Below are positions 8,267 through 17,720 of a DNA stretch of 64,000 nt, in pieces. Origin of the DNA: Amulumruptor sp947039275 (GTDB taxonomy: Bacteria; Bacteroidota; Bacteroidia; Bacteroidales; Muribaculaceae); assembly GCA_947039275.1 (NCBI GenBank), contig CAMQYL010000006.1, forward strand, positions 1 to 64,000. The letters are read 5' to 3'. Position numbers and translations under genes: made by a program. The notes below the pieces were generated by a model. It was given only the letters and a program-made list of their open reading frames with translations, was not told the DNA's origin and made no database searches. Each line of letters starts with the position of its first letter. Positions within the stretch are counted from its first letter, which is position 1.

Positions 8267-11200
8267 ATGTTATCGCAAAAGCTATTCTCTCTTTCTTGCG
8301 CGCTCATACTGACTACGACAGCCATGACCTCATCTACAGCGGCTACCGTAGACAAGTCTCACTTCGCCCAGGCATCAAAGCTGTCAGCGGCGGGAGGCAG
8401 ATATGTAAAAATCCGCTGTACGGAAGCCGGTGTGCAACAGCTCACTGCCGGGCAACTGCGCCAATGGGGCTTCTCGTCAATCAGCAATGTACGCATACTC
8501 GGATTCAACGTCACGGATCTGCATGACAACAAACTCGATGCCGGAACGCCCGATGATCTGGAGATAATGAAAACCTATCGCACAGGGAGCGGCGACAACG
8601 CAAAATTGTTTTTCTACAACCCTGGCGTGTACCGCATCACCGTAAAGGGAGATTCAGCATACCCCCAGAAGCCGACTTTCACCATCACCGAAAACCGGTA
8701 CAGCGACTATGCATATTACATCGTGACCGATGCCGTCTCTGAAGACGACCGCATGACTGAGGTCTATTCAAAAAGTACCGGCAAATGGCCTACTACACAC
8801 ATCTCGATGCAATATTCACGTTGGCGGGAAAACCATCCCGAAGAGGGCGGTTCGTTTTATGTCGGAGAGCAGAGCACAGATAAGCTCGCACACACCTTTG
8901 AGCTCACCGACCCAGCCCGTAACACCGATTCACGCTGCAACATCAATCTCCGTTATGGATTTGAGAGTTCACGTAACTGCACCTCATCATTCAAGCTGAC
9001 ACCAACTGTGCTCAACTCTGACGACATACAGCTGTCAGACGTAAAAGCCACTATTGCCAGAAGCGCATATACCCAGTCTGAACCATACCGATTCCACGGA
9101 GCCACCAACTGGAGCAATGTAAGCTTCCTGGTTACGCATCCCACAGGCGAGGATGCCGCCAAGCTCACCAATCCGCTCATTATCAACGTCGAGACACCCA
9201 ATTCCGCTGGTTCCAACCACACGTTGAGCCACTGGATAGCCCGTCATGACGAGATGGTGCTGTATCTGCGCAACAACTATCTGCGCACACCCCAGATGCT
9301 GATGCTGGTCAACACGTTTGATTCAGGCACCACAGGCCTGACCCTCTACAAGAACGCTCCCGCATCAGGTTCGCTGCCCGCATCGACCCTCTCGTCGTCA
9401 CCTATAGTATGGGATGTCTCCAACCCCTCCAATATCGCGCGCATACATCCTCAAAACGCCTCAACCTTCTGGAAATATGATTTCAGGACCCAGGCTGTGG
9501 AAGGCTGCCGTAAACTTATCGCTTTTGACCCACAGAAGGACCAATATACTCCCGAAATGGTTGGAACTGTCGAATCTCAGAACCTGCATGGCATAGGCAC
9601 CGGGAGCAATCCTGTACCTGACATGGTGATTGTCACTGTGGACGCATTCAAAGCACATGCACAAAGACTCGCCGACATACACCGCCAGCAGCAGGGACTG
9701 GATGTCAGAGTGGTCACACATGACCAGCTCATCAACGAGTTCGGTTCTGGCACTCCACATGCCATGGCTTACCGCCTCTTTGCCAAAATGCTCTTCGAAC
9801 GCGGTCGCAGTACGGACGCATCCTATCAATATGACGATGAAAACATATGGTACTATGACAGCAACGGCAACCGTATCATAGTCGACGACAAGAGCAAGTT
9901 CCGCTACATGCTTCTTTTTGGTCCTATGTCACATGACAATGTGCACATGGCAGCCCCAGGCAACGGCTACATGATCACCTATCAGGCTGAAGACCCATAT
10001 CTCACCAATGTAACCACCGGCAATTATGCTCTCGCCGACTATTTCGGCATAGTCAACGACGATTTTACCGGCGATCGTGCGCATCAGATGTACGCGAGTG
10101 TGGCAGTAGGTGTGATTGACGCCATGAACCAGGCTGACGCAGAGCAAGCAGTCAGCAAGATAGAGAACTACCTTAAGAGATTTCCTGGCGACTCCGACTA
10201 CTTCAACCACCTCACTATGGTCGGCGATGCCAGCCGTCAGTTTACAGAAGATGCCTACAACGCTCGTGGCACTGCTGCCGCTGCCAATCCGGCAGGAATA
10301 ATCGACAACATATACACCGAGCTATATGACGGGAACAACGCTGACCGCGACACACAGGTACACTCCGACATAGCCTCTGCGCTTAATGCCGGCTCATACT
10401 TCTTCTCCTACGTCGGCCACTCACGCGCGGATGCCTTCGAAAGCGCATTCCCAGTATGGAACAATCAGCTGATTGCGTCCAACTACTATGACTACAAGCC
10501 GTTTGCAGCCTTAGGAACATGCTCCACCTTCCCCTATGACTGGTATAACAACAGCCTGGTACATAACTTCACCGCCAAAGCCGACGGTGGCATGCTGGCT
10601 GTAGTGGCAGCATGCCGTTCAGTGTTCCCTGCACAGAACCTACAGCTCGTACAGGAATTTACAAAACGTCTGTATTCAGCCAAACCAGGCATGTATATAG
10701 GCGATGTGTACCGTGCGACGAAACGCACCTTAATGCGCGACAACAACATGGCAGCTACATATTACGACAACCTGACCGTCAATTCAGCATGCTACGCCCT
10801 TTCAGGCGACCCCGCACTCCCTGTCATAGGACTGTCACACACTGCCACACTTACTGAAATCGCAGGCAAGGAGATAGCCACCAATGCCACGGTAGAGGAC
10901 GGATCCATAATCGTCGAGCCATTCAGCTCTGTAACCATCAAGGGACGCATTTCTGCGATAGGTAATGACACTGCAGACTCGGAGTTTAACGGCACTGCCA
11001 CCATCACGGTGCTTGACGGGCCTGAGCATTCGACACTCAATCAGATGGATATGGAGTGGGATGACACTCAGATTTCAAAATTCAACGTGCCAGTGAAGGC
11101 AGGTGTATTTGAAACTACCTTCACCATCCCCCCCGGCAATCTGCCCGGCATCAGCAACCGTATCAGTGTATATGCCATCTCCGATGACAAGACCCAGGTA

Positions 11201-11890
11201 GCCACCGGAGTATCAAAAGCTCTTGCCGTCAAGGAAGTTGACACGCCTGAGTCAGGTGACACCGAAGCTCCGACCATTACCGAGCTATATCTGGACAACG
11301 CCGATACATTCAGCGATGGCACCGCTGTCTCAGCTAATCCTACAGTATATGCCACCATCAACGATGCCCAGACCGGAATAGATGTGTCCGGCTCTCTCAA
11401 CAGCAACCTCATGCTCGTGCTTGACGGCACGACCGAGCTTCAGAATGTGCTGTCACGAATGACTCCTTCTGCCGACAACGGCATGAAACTCGTCTACCCG
11501 CTATCCAATCTTGCAGACGGCAGCCACTCCATCAGCTTGACTGTCAGCGACAATGCGGGCAATACAGCCACTGAGACCATCAACTTCACCGTCATCAGCA
11601 CTGCCCTCAACGCGACACTGGCTATAGATGACAATCCCGTCCGCGACATGATGAGCTACCGTCTGACCGATGCAGACATCTCCGACAGCACAGAACTCAC
11701 TCTCATCATACGCGACATGTCGGGCAATACCGTCTATTCCTCAAAGGGCATAGGAACGGCTGGCACATGGGACCTCACAGCATCCGATGGCAGCAAGATA
11801 GCCGATGGACGCTACAAAGCCAATGTAATGCTGCGTGACGGAAATGTACACGGCTCAACACCCTCAGTAGAATTCATAGTTGTAAAATAA
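8267..11890 (+). CDS. Second C25-family cysteine protease (PorU paralog)
   Basis: 1207 aa, secreted: the signal peptide runs to about residue 26 (after TSSTAA). It has the same layout as the PorU-like protein at 3377: an N-terminal beta domain, a C25 protease domain with His718 (YVGHSRAD) and Cys752 (LGTCSTFP), then beta-rich domains and a FlgD-like C terminus (residues about 1110-1207). The catalytic pair is intact and 34 residues apart (33 in the other copy). It could be a second sortase or a gingipain-like cargo or partner. The sequence alone does not decide. It lies 57 nt after the FAH-like gene with no clear promoter between, and is followed by a strong terminator. Confidence 0.88.
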   Translation: MLSQKLFSLSCALILTTTAMTSSTAATVDKSHFAQASKLSAAGGRYVKIRCTEAGVQQLTAGQLRQWGFSSISNVRILGFNVTDLHDNKLDAGTPDDLEIMKTYRTGSGDNAKLFFYNPGVYRITVKGDSAYPQKPTFTITENRYSDYAYYIVTDAVSEDDRMTEVYSKSTGKWPTTHISMQYSRWRENHPEEGGSFYVGEQSTDKLAHTFELTDPARNTDSRCNINLRYGFESSRNCTSSFKLTPTVLNSDDIQLSDVKATIARSAYTQSEPYRFHGATNWSNVSFLVTHPTGEDAAKLTNPLIINVETPNSAGSNHTLSHWIARHDEMVLYLRNNYLRTPQMLMLVNTFDSGTTGLTLYKNAPASGSLPASTLSSSPIVWDVSNPSNIARIHPQNASTFWKYDFRTQAVEGCRKLIAFDPQKDQYTPEMVGTVESQNLHGIGTGSNPVPDMVIVTVDAFKAHAQRLADIHRQQQGLDVRVVTHDQLINEFGSGTPHAMAYRLFAKMLFERGRSTDASYQYDDENIWYYDSNGNRIIVDDKSKFRYMLLFGPMSHDNVHMAAPGNGYMITYQAEDPYLTNVTTGNYALADYFGIVNDDFTGDRAHQMYASVAVGVIDAMNQADAEQAVSKIENYLKRFPGDSDYFNHLTMVGDASRQFTEDAYNARGTAAAANPAGIIDNIYTELYDGNNADRDTQVHSDIASALNAGSYFFSYVGHSRADAFESAFPVWNNQLIASNYYDYKPFAALGTCSTFPYDWYNNSLVHNFTAKADGGMLAVVAACRSVFPAQNLQLVQEFTKRLYSAKPGMYIGDVYRATKRTLMRDNNMAATYYDNLTVNSACYALSGDPALPVIGLSHTATLTEIAGKEIATNATVEDGSIIVEPFSSVTIKGRISAIGNDTADSEFNGTATITVLDGPEHSTLNQMDMEWDDTQISKFNVPVKAGVFETTFTIPPGNLPGISNRISVYAISDDKTQVATGVSKALAVKEVDTPESGDTEAPTITELYLDNADTFSDGTAVSANPTVYATINDAQTGIDVSGSLNSNLMLVLDGTTELQNVLSRMTPSADNGMKLVYPLSNLADGSHSISLTVSDNAGNTATETINFTVISTALNATLAIDDNPVRDMMSYRLTDADISDSTELTLIIRDMSGNTVYSSKGIGTAGTWDLTASDGSKIADGRYKANVMLRDGNVHGSTPSVEFIVVK

Positions 11891-11933
11891 AATTTTACAC
11901 TTTGCGGAGCCCTGCCACCGCAAAAGAGTCATC

Positions 11934-11983
11934 AGCAATCCCGCGTCAAAGGTGTCAAAGCCTGACGCGGGATTGCTATTTAT
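11934..11983 (+). terminator. Terminator after the second C25 protease gene
   Basis: AGCAATCCCGCGTCA (11934-11948) pairs perfectly with TGACGCGGGATTGCT (11963-11977), a 15-bp stem with a 14-nt loop, followed by ATTTATT. Confidence 0.85.
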
Positions 11984-12309
11984 TAACATAACCGATGGAA
12001 GATATAACGGAAATTTTGCTAAATTTGCAAAAAGTATCGTCACGAAGCAACGTACCGTAAACACGACCTTACACATCTGGACCTCCGTAAGTTATCATCA
12101 TATAATCTAATACGGAACTACACGGGATAACTTGCATGTAAAAAAGCATCCTTTATCTCCTTGTCTTACCCTCATAATTTTGGCATGACAGGACGCGACT
12201 TGACCATGTAACCCCGACATATTGTTTCGGACAGGCGTCACTTTTGCGGTCTGGAGCCATTGCTGGTTTCCGGATGCCATACCTAAGAGGAAATAAAAAA
12301 ACAACATAA
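11984..12309. other. Intergenic region upstream of recJ
   Basis: Holds a -7-like TAAATTTGC at 12020-12028 (+ strand) without a convincing -33 box. The remaining roughly 270 nt up to the recJ ATG contain no ORF, repeat or riboswitch that I recognise. A transcript from the -7 box would have a leader of about 280 nt. Confidence 0.5.
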
Positions 12310-14037
12310 ATGACAAGGACATGGAATTATGTGCCCCTTACATCCAAGCAGCAGAAGCAGGAGACGGAGCTTGACAAACGCTTCGCCAACTGTCAGCCTA
12401 TCAGCGAGTTGCTGGTGGAGCGTGGCATTACCACCATTGACGCGGCAGAAAGATTCTTTCATCCGTCGCTCGGTGATATGCACGATCCCTTCCTCCTCGA
12501 CGGTATGGCTGCGGCAGTGGACTGTATAAACTCCGTAATGGGGCGAAAAGAGAAGATAAGGGTATTCGGCGACTACGATGTGGACGGCACCACCGCCGTG
12601 GCTCTCGTGTACAAGTACCTGAGCAACTTCTACTCCAACATAGATTATTACATCCCCACGCGCTACGACGAGGGCTATGGCGTGAGCACCCAGGCTATAG
12701 ACGCGGCAGCCGAGAGCGGGGTCAAACTGATCATCATACTCGACTGCGGAGTCAAGGCGGTCGATGAGATTGCCTACGCAAAATCCAAGGGGATAGACTT
12801 CATCATCTGTGACCACCACATGGCTGACGACCGTCTGCCTGATGCGGTAGCCATACTCAATCCCAAACTCGAGGGTTCTGGCTATCCATTTCCGCATCTG
12901 AGCGGATGCGGTGTGGGATTCAAGCTGATGCAGGCATTTGCATTATCCAACGGGCTTGACACCTCAGACCTCTATGCGCTGCTTGACCTGGTGGCAGTAT
13001 CCATTGCAGCCGACATAGTGCCGATGGTGGGCGAAAACCGCATCATGGCGTATCACGGTCTGCGCCGCATAAACAGCAACCCTAATATGGGTCTGCGCGG
13101 CATCATACGCATCTGCGGGCTTACCGGCAAGGAAATCACCGTCAGCGACCTGATATTCAAGATCGGACCACGCATCAATGCTTCGGGACGCATGCAGAGC
13201 GGACGCGAAGCGGTGGAACTTCTTGTGTCGCGTGACAGCGCGGACGCGCTTGACCGTGCCAAGGCGATAGACCAGTACAATCAGGACCGCAAAGAGCTTG
13301 ACAAGCGCATCACCGAGGAGGCTAACGCGCTGCTCGAAGGGCACAGCGAAGACCTTGCATCACAGAAGTCGATAGTCATCTACAACAAGGACTGGCACAA
13401 AGGCATCATAGGCATCGTTGCATCGCGTCTGACCGAGCTGTATTACAAGCCTGTGGTGGTACTGACATTTGCCAACGGTCTTGCCACCGGCTCTTCACGG
13501 TCAGTGCAAGGCTTTGATGTCTACAAAGCCGCCGACAGCGTGCGCGACCTACTCGAAAACTTCGGCGGACACCCCTATGCCGTCGGGCTGTCGATGAAGG
13601 AGGAAAACGTGCCTGAATTCCGCCGCCGCTTTGAGGAGTATGTCAGTGGCAACATCACCCCTGACCAACTGACACCGCAGCTCTACATTGACGCAGTTGT
13701 GACATTCTCGCAGATTACCCCGGAGTTTGTCAGCACACTTCGTCACTTCAATCCATTCGGGCCAGGCAACCAGAAGCCCGTGTTCTGCACCGAAAATGTC
13801 TCGGACTTCGGCACGAGCAAACTCGTCGGCAAAAACCTCGAGCACATCAAGCTGGAGCTTGTAGATCCCACATCGGGCAAGGTGTTCAACGGCATCGGCT
13901 TCAATATGGCGCGCCACTTCGACCACATCCATGCCGGCAAGCCGTTTGACATCTGCTACACGATAGAGGAGAACAAGCACATGCGCTCCAACTCGGCGAT
14001 ACAATTTCTCATCAAGGAAATCCGTCCGAGGGAGTAA
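12310..14037 (+). CDS. recJ: Single-stranded-DNA exonuclease RecJ
   Basis: 5'-3' single-strand exonuclease acting in RecF-pathway recombination, mismatch repair and base-excision repair. The N-terminal DHH domain shows DYDVDGT (88-94), the Asp of LDCG (145) and the DHH triplet (168-170), all metal ligands of the family. The DHHA1 region contains GRMQSGREAVELL and GGHPYAVGLS, followed by the OB-fold (HFNPFGPGNQKPVF). Length 575 aa is typical. The stop TAA overlaps the ATG of recQ by one base, so the two genes are translationally coupled, and both act in end processing. Confidence 0.97.
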   Translation: MTRTWNYVPLTSKQQKQETELDKRFANCQPISELLVERGITTIDAAERFFHPSLGDMHDPFLLDGMAAAVDCINSVMGRKEKIRVFGDYDVDGTTAVALVYKYLSNFYSNIDYYIPTRYDEGYGVSTQAIDAAAESGVKLIIILDCGVKAVDEIAYAKSKGIDFIICDHHMADDRLPDAVAILNPKLEGSGYPFPHLSGCGVGFKLMQAFALSNGLDTSDLYALLDLVAVSIAADIVPMVGENRIMAYHGLRRINSNPNMGLRGIIRICGLTGKEITVSDLIFKIGPRINASGRMQSGREAVELLVSRDSADALDRAKAIDQYNQDRKELDKRITEEANALLEGHSEDLASQKSIVIYNKDWHKGIIGIVASRLTELYYKPVVVLTFANGLATGSSRSVQGFDVYKAADSVRDLLENFGGHPYAVGLSMKEENVPEFRRRFEEYVSGNITPDQLTPQLYIDAVVTFSQITPEFVSTLRHFNPFGPGNQKPVFCTENVSDFGTSKLVGKNLEHIKLELVDPTSGKVFNGIGFNMARHFDHIHAGKPFDICYTIEENKHMRSNSAIQFLIKEIRPRE

Positions 14038-15962
14038 TGATGGGCTCTCAGGCCTACACATCTGATGACATGCACGATGTCCTCAAGCGTTATTGGGGAT
14101 ATGATTCTTTCCGTCCGCTCCAGCAGGAGATAATTACATCGGTGCTTTCGGGACACGACACGCTCGGGCTGCTGCCGACAGGCGGAGGCAAGAGCCTTAC
14201 ATTTCAAGTGCCGGCGATGCTGCTCCCAGGACTGACCCTGGTTGTCACTCCTCTCATCTCCCTGATGAAGGACCAGGTGGACAATCTGCGTCAGGTGGGC
14301 ATCACTGCCACATACCTCTACTCGGGGATGACGCTGCGCGAGCACAACCTCGCCCTTGATCGCTGCCATGCCGGCAAGGCGAAACTGCTCTACGTATCGC
14401 CTGAAAAATTGAAATCAGAGACTTTCATCGCCACCCTGTCATCGCTGCGAATCAGCATGATTGTGGTCGACGAGGCTCACTGCATATCGCAATGGGGCTA
14501 TGATTTCCGTCCGAGCTACCTCGCCATAGCCGATGTGCGCCGCCTGTTTCCCGATGCCCCCGTGTTGGCATTGACTGCATCTGCCACGCCGCAGGTAGCT
14601 GATGACATCATGGAGCGGCTCTGCTTCAAGACGCGGAAGATATACGCCCGCAGCTTCCACCGCGACAATATCAGCTACATAGTGCGCTACGACAGCCACA
14701 AGGAGGTGCCGCTGCTGCGTGTGCTCCGCGGAGTGCCAGGCACGGCGATAGTCTATGTACGGTCTCGACGCCGCACGGTGGAGATAGCCCGTACACTTAT
14801 AGATAACGGCATCAGTGCTGATTACTACCATGCTGGACTTGATCCGACCGACAAAGCAGACAAACAGAATAGATGGAAAGATGGCTCAATCCGCGTAATC
14901 GTGGCGACCAATGCCTTCGGCATGGGCATCGACAAGCCCGACGTCAGGGCGGTGGTGCATTATGACCTGCCGCCGTCGCTTGAGGAATACTATCAGGAAG
15001 CTGGACGCGCCGGGCGTGACGGCAAGCATGCCTTCGCCGTGCTGCTCGTGGCTCCGTATGACAAGGCGACACTCTCGCGCCGCATCTCTGATGTCTTTCC
15101 GCCCAAGGATTTCATACGTAAGGTCTACGAGCTGGCATGCAATTTCACCAACATCCCTGTGGGGGAGGGTGTGGGACATACCTATGAGTTTGACTTCAAC
15201 CGCTTCATCTCCACCTACCGTCTCAACGCCACTATGGCACACTCGGCTCTCAGGCTGCTCTCTCGTGCCGGATTCATAGAATACAGTGACGAAATCGGAG
15301 GACGCGGACGTGTGATGGTGCTGCTTGACAAGCACCAGCTTTATGACATGGAGCTGTCGGATAATGCGGACAAGGTGCTGCAATGCCTTCTACGCAGCTA
15401 TACAGGGCTTTTTGCGGACTATATAGCCATTTCCGAATCGTTGATAGCCTCACGATGCCAGATGACCGAGAACGCCGTCTATGAGGCTCTGTTGGAGCTT
15501 ACACGGCTTCATGCCGTCCATTACATACCTCGGCGTACATTACCCTATCTCTATATGCCGATACGACGTGTGCTGCCCAAGCATGTGGATATGCCGCTGG
15601 AGGTCTACGAGCACCGCAAGCAGGTTATGGAACACCGCATTGCAGCCATGCGCCGATTCGCCTTCGACACCGACCGCTGCCGCGTCACAGGGATGCTTGA
15701 ATATTTCGGCGAGAAGCCTGAGGCGGACTGCGGACAGTGCGACGTGTGCCGCAGCTGCCGCAAACCCTCGGCTGTCATCGACGTGGAGCAATCCGTCGCC
15801 TATCTTGCCAGCCAGCCCGGAGGCCACACCATCGACTACATGGTCAGCCAGCTCGGATCCTCCCACCGCGAAGCCGTCATCGCCGCTGTCCGCACCCTCC
15901 TCGACCGCGAAGCCGCCACCATCACCCCCGACGGCGCCGTCACCCTCCGCCTCAAGAAATAA
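14037..15962 (+). CDS. recQ: ATP-dependent DNA helicase RecQ family, zinc cluster near the C terminus
   Basis: 3'-5' superfamily 2 helicase that unwinds DNA for RecJ. Motifs: TGGGKS (48-53, Walker A), DEAH (145-148), the RecQ aromatic loop (GYDFRP just after it) and GRAGRDG with the arginine finger (about 322-328). The zinc ligands Cys548, 565, 568 and 571 keep the E. coli spacing (17, 3, 3). However, they lie about 220 residues after the arginine finger, whereas in E. coli RecQ the gap is about 50. The insert holds a winged-helix-like segment (TYRLNATMAHSALRLLSRAG). The last about 60 residues look like a second winged helix, and no HRDC domain is recognisable. This layout may be normal for Bacteroidota RecQ2-like proteins. 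Confidence 0.95.
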   Translation: MMGSQAYTSDDMHDVLKRYWGYDSFRPLQQEIITSVLSGHDTLGLLPTGGGKSLTFQVPAMLLPGLTLVVTPLISLMKDQVDNLRQVGITATYLYSGMTLREHNLALDRCHAGKAKLLYVSPEKLKSETFIATLSSLRISMIVVDEAHCISQWGYDFRPSYLAIADVRRLFPDAPVLALTASATPQVADDIMERLCFKTRKIYARSFHRDNISYIVRYDSHKEVPLLRVLRGVPGTAIVYVRSRRRTVEIARTLIDNGISADYYHAGLDPTDKADKQNRWKDGSIRVIVATNAFGMGIDKPDVRAVVHYDLPPSLEEYYQEAGRAGRDGKHAFAVLLVAPYDKATLSRRISDVFPPKDFIRKVYELACNFTNIPVGEGVGHTYEFDFNRFISTYRLNATMAHSALRLLSRAGFIEYSDEIGGRGRVMVLLDKHQLYDMELSDNADKVLQCLLRSYTGLFADYIAISESLIASRCQMTENAVYEALLELTRLHAVHYIPRRTLPYLYMPIRRVLPKHVDMPLEVYEHRKQVMEHRIAAMRRFAFDTDRCRVTGMLEYFGEKPEADCGQCDVCRSCRKPSAVIDVEQSVAYLASQPGGHTIDYMVSQLGSSHREAVIAAVRTLLDREAATITPDGAVTLRLKK

Positions 15963-15976
15963 CCACCTCACAAAAG

Positions 15977-16064
15977 TAGGGACATGCCGTGGCATGTCCG
16001 CCCAACAGGCGTTGCAATTGCACATCGTTGGCTGAGACGCGGACATGCCGTGGCATGTCCCTAC
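15977..16064. repeat. REPIN: two inverted GTAG-ended REP hairpins, 88 bp
   Basis: Both arms contain GGACATGCCGTGGCATGTCC (15981-16000 and 16041-16060), each able to fold as a 9-bp hairpin. The outer ends are GTAG (15977-15980) and CTAC (16061-16064). The arms form a 25-bp inverted repeat with two central mismatches, separated by a 38-nt spacer. It sits between the convergent genes recQ and rplQ. GTAG-ended REPs are known to be mobilised by RAYT transposases (TnpA-REP). Confidence 0.88.
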
Positions 16065-16121
16065 AGGTTAATTGTGTCAAGTGCCTGATTTGTAGTGACG
16101 CGGGCGGAATGCATTGGGGGG

Positions 16122-16169
16122 AATATAAAATGAGAGTGGCCCGCTGCGCGGGGTGCGCTGGCGGGCCAC
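16122..16169 (-). terminator. Terminator of the ribosomal-protein array after rplQ
   Basis: GTGGCCCGC (16136-16144) pairs with GCGGGCCAC (16161-16169). On the minus strand the hairpin is followed by TCTCATTTTATATT. It is placed 28 nt after the rplQ stop and is the natural end of the array. Confidence 0.8.
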
Positions 16170-16197
16170 TGGTGTGGGTATCCTTGGTTGGATGGGA

Positions 16198-16692
16198 TTA
16201 TTCGGCTGCGGGAGCTTCGGTTGCTTCAGCTGCTGCTTCAGCCTTGGGGGCTTCGGCGGCTGCGGGCTTTGAGGACTTGCGAGAGCGGCGTGTGCGGCTT
16301 GTCTTCTTTTCGTCCTTAGCCTTGAGCATGGCTTCGTTGTAGTCAACCAGCTCTATGAAGCACATCTGGGCGTTGTCGCCGAGACGGTTGCCGGTCTTGA
16401 GGATGCGGGTGTAGCCTCCGGGGCGGTCGCCGATCTTCTGTGCGATTTCGCGGAAGAGCTCGGTGACGGCGTATTTGTTCTGGAGGTAGCTGAACACGAG
16501 GCGGCGATTGGACATGTTGTCGTCCTTGGCGCGGTTGATCAGCGGCTCAGCATACATGCGCAGTGCCTTGGCTTTTGCCAGGGTGGTGTTGATGCGCTTG
16601 TGCATGATAAGCGATATGGTCATATTGGCCAGCATGGCATCGCGGTGAGCCTTCTTGCGACCAAGATGGTTAAATTTCTTATTGTGTCTCAT
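16198..16692 (-). CDS. rplQ: 50S ribosomal protein L17 with Ala/Lys/Glu-rich tail
   Basis: Binds 23S rRNA near the exit tunnel. The start MRHNKKFNHLGRKKAHR and the segment GDRPGGYTRILK are diagnostic. The core ends near residue 124. Residues 125-164 form a low-complexity tail (basic, then Ala/Glu/Pro), so the protein is longer than E. coli L17 (127 aa). It is the last gene of the array, 9 nt after rpoA. Confidence 0.97.
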   Translation of the reverse strand: MRHNKKFNHLGRKKAHRDAMLANMTISLIMHKRINTTLAKAKALRMYAEPLINRAKDDNMSNRRLVFSYLQNKYAVTELFREIAQKIGDRPGGYTRILKTGNRLGDNAQMCFIELVDYNEAMLKAKDEKKTSRTRRSRKSSKPAAAEAPKAEAAAEATEAPAAE

Positions 16693-16701
16693 CGTCAGTG
16701 A

Positions 16702-17694
16702 TTAGTCTTTGTCGAGTTTATACTTAGAAATATCCATTCCGAACGACAGGTTCAGATTGGCAAGGAGTTCGTCAAGCTCTGTGAGCGACTTCTTGCCGAA
16801 GTTGCGGAACTTTAGGAGGTCATTCTTGTTGAATACCACGAGCTCGCCGAGAGTCTCGACTTCGGCACTCTTGAGGCAGTTAAGTGCGCGGACCGAGAGA
16901 TCCATGTCCACGAGCTTGCTCTTGAGGAGCTGGCGCATGTGGAGCACTTCTTCGTCAAATTCCTCGTCATCTGATGTCTCGGGTGTCTCAAGAGTGATTT
17001 TCTCGTCAGAGAAGAGCATCAGGTGGTGGATGAGGATTTTGGCTGCCTCTTTGAGGGCATCCTTGGGATGGATGGAGCCGTTGGTGGTAATCTCAAGCGT
17101 GAGTTTGTCGTAGTCGGTCTTCTGGTCAACGCGGAAGTTGTCAACGGTGTACTTCACATTCTTGATGGGGGTGTAGATGGAGTCGATGGCGAGGACATCG
17201 ATGGCATCGTTGGGCGATGCGTTTTCCTCGGCGGGGACCCAACCTCTGCCCTTGTTGATTGTGAGCTCGATGTTGAATGTAGCGTCGGGATCCAAATGAC
17301 ATATGACGAGGTCGGGGTTGAGCACCTCAAAGTGGGTGAGCGCCTTGCCTATGTCGCCGGCTTTGAACACCTCCGTGCCTGACACAGTGATCGAGACTTT
17401 TTCAGCCTCGGCGTCTTCCACTGTCTGCTTGAGGTCTACCTTCTTGAGGTTGAGGATGATGTTTGTGACATCTTCCTTGACACCGGGGATGGTGTCGAAC
17501 TCATGGCGTACACCGTCGATCTTTATGGTCGATATGGCGTAGCCTTCGAGGCTTGAAAGAAGTATGCGACGAAGAGCGTTGCCGATGGTGATGCCATAGC
17601 CCGGCTCAAGAGGCTTGAACTCAAACTTGCCAAACGTGTTGTTGGCTTCGAGCATCAAGACTTTGTCAGGTTTCTGAAATGCTAATATAGCCAT
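16702..17694 (-). CDS. rpoA: RNA polymerase alpha subunit
   Basis: Alpha subunit that dimerises to start assembly of RNA polymerase. The N-terminal domain (about 1-230) includes GNALRRILLSSLEGYAI. An acidic linker follows (TSDDEEFDEEV, near 240-250), then the C-terminal domain with two helix-hairpin-helix stretches (LNCLKSAEVETLGEL and FRNFGKKSLTELDELL) that contact DNA and regulators. Length 330 aa is normal. It follows rpsD with a 26-nt gap. Confidence 0.98.
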   Translation of the reverse strand: MAILAFQKPDKVLMLEANNTFGKFEFKPLEPGYGITIGNALRRILLSSLEGYAISTIKIDGVRHEFDTIPGVKEDVTNIILNLKKVDLKQTVEDAEAEKVSITVSGTEVFKAGDIGKALTHFEVLNPDLVICHLDPDATFNIELTINKGRGWVPAEENASPNDAIDVLAIDSIYTPIKNVKYTVDNFRVDQKTDYDKLTLEITTNGSIHPKDALKEAAKILIHHLMLFSDEKITLETPETSDDEEFDEEVLHMRQLLKSKLVDMDLSVRALNCLKSAEVETLGELVVFNKNDLLKFRNFGKKSLTELDELLANLNLSFGMDISKYKLDKD

Positions 17695-17720
17695 TGAGGA
17701 TCGTATTATTAGAAGATTGA

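Noticed and set aside
12085..12309. Possible riboswitch in the long recJ leader
   Set aside because: No recognisable riboswitch core and no convincing long stem or terminator before the ATG.
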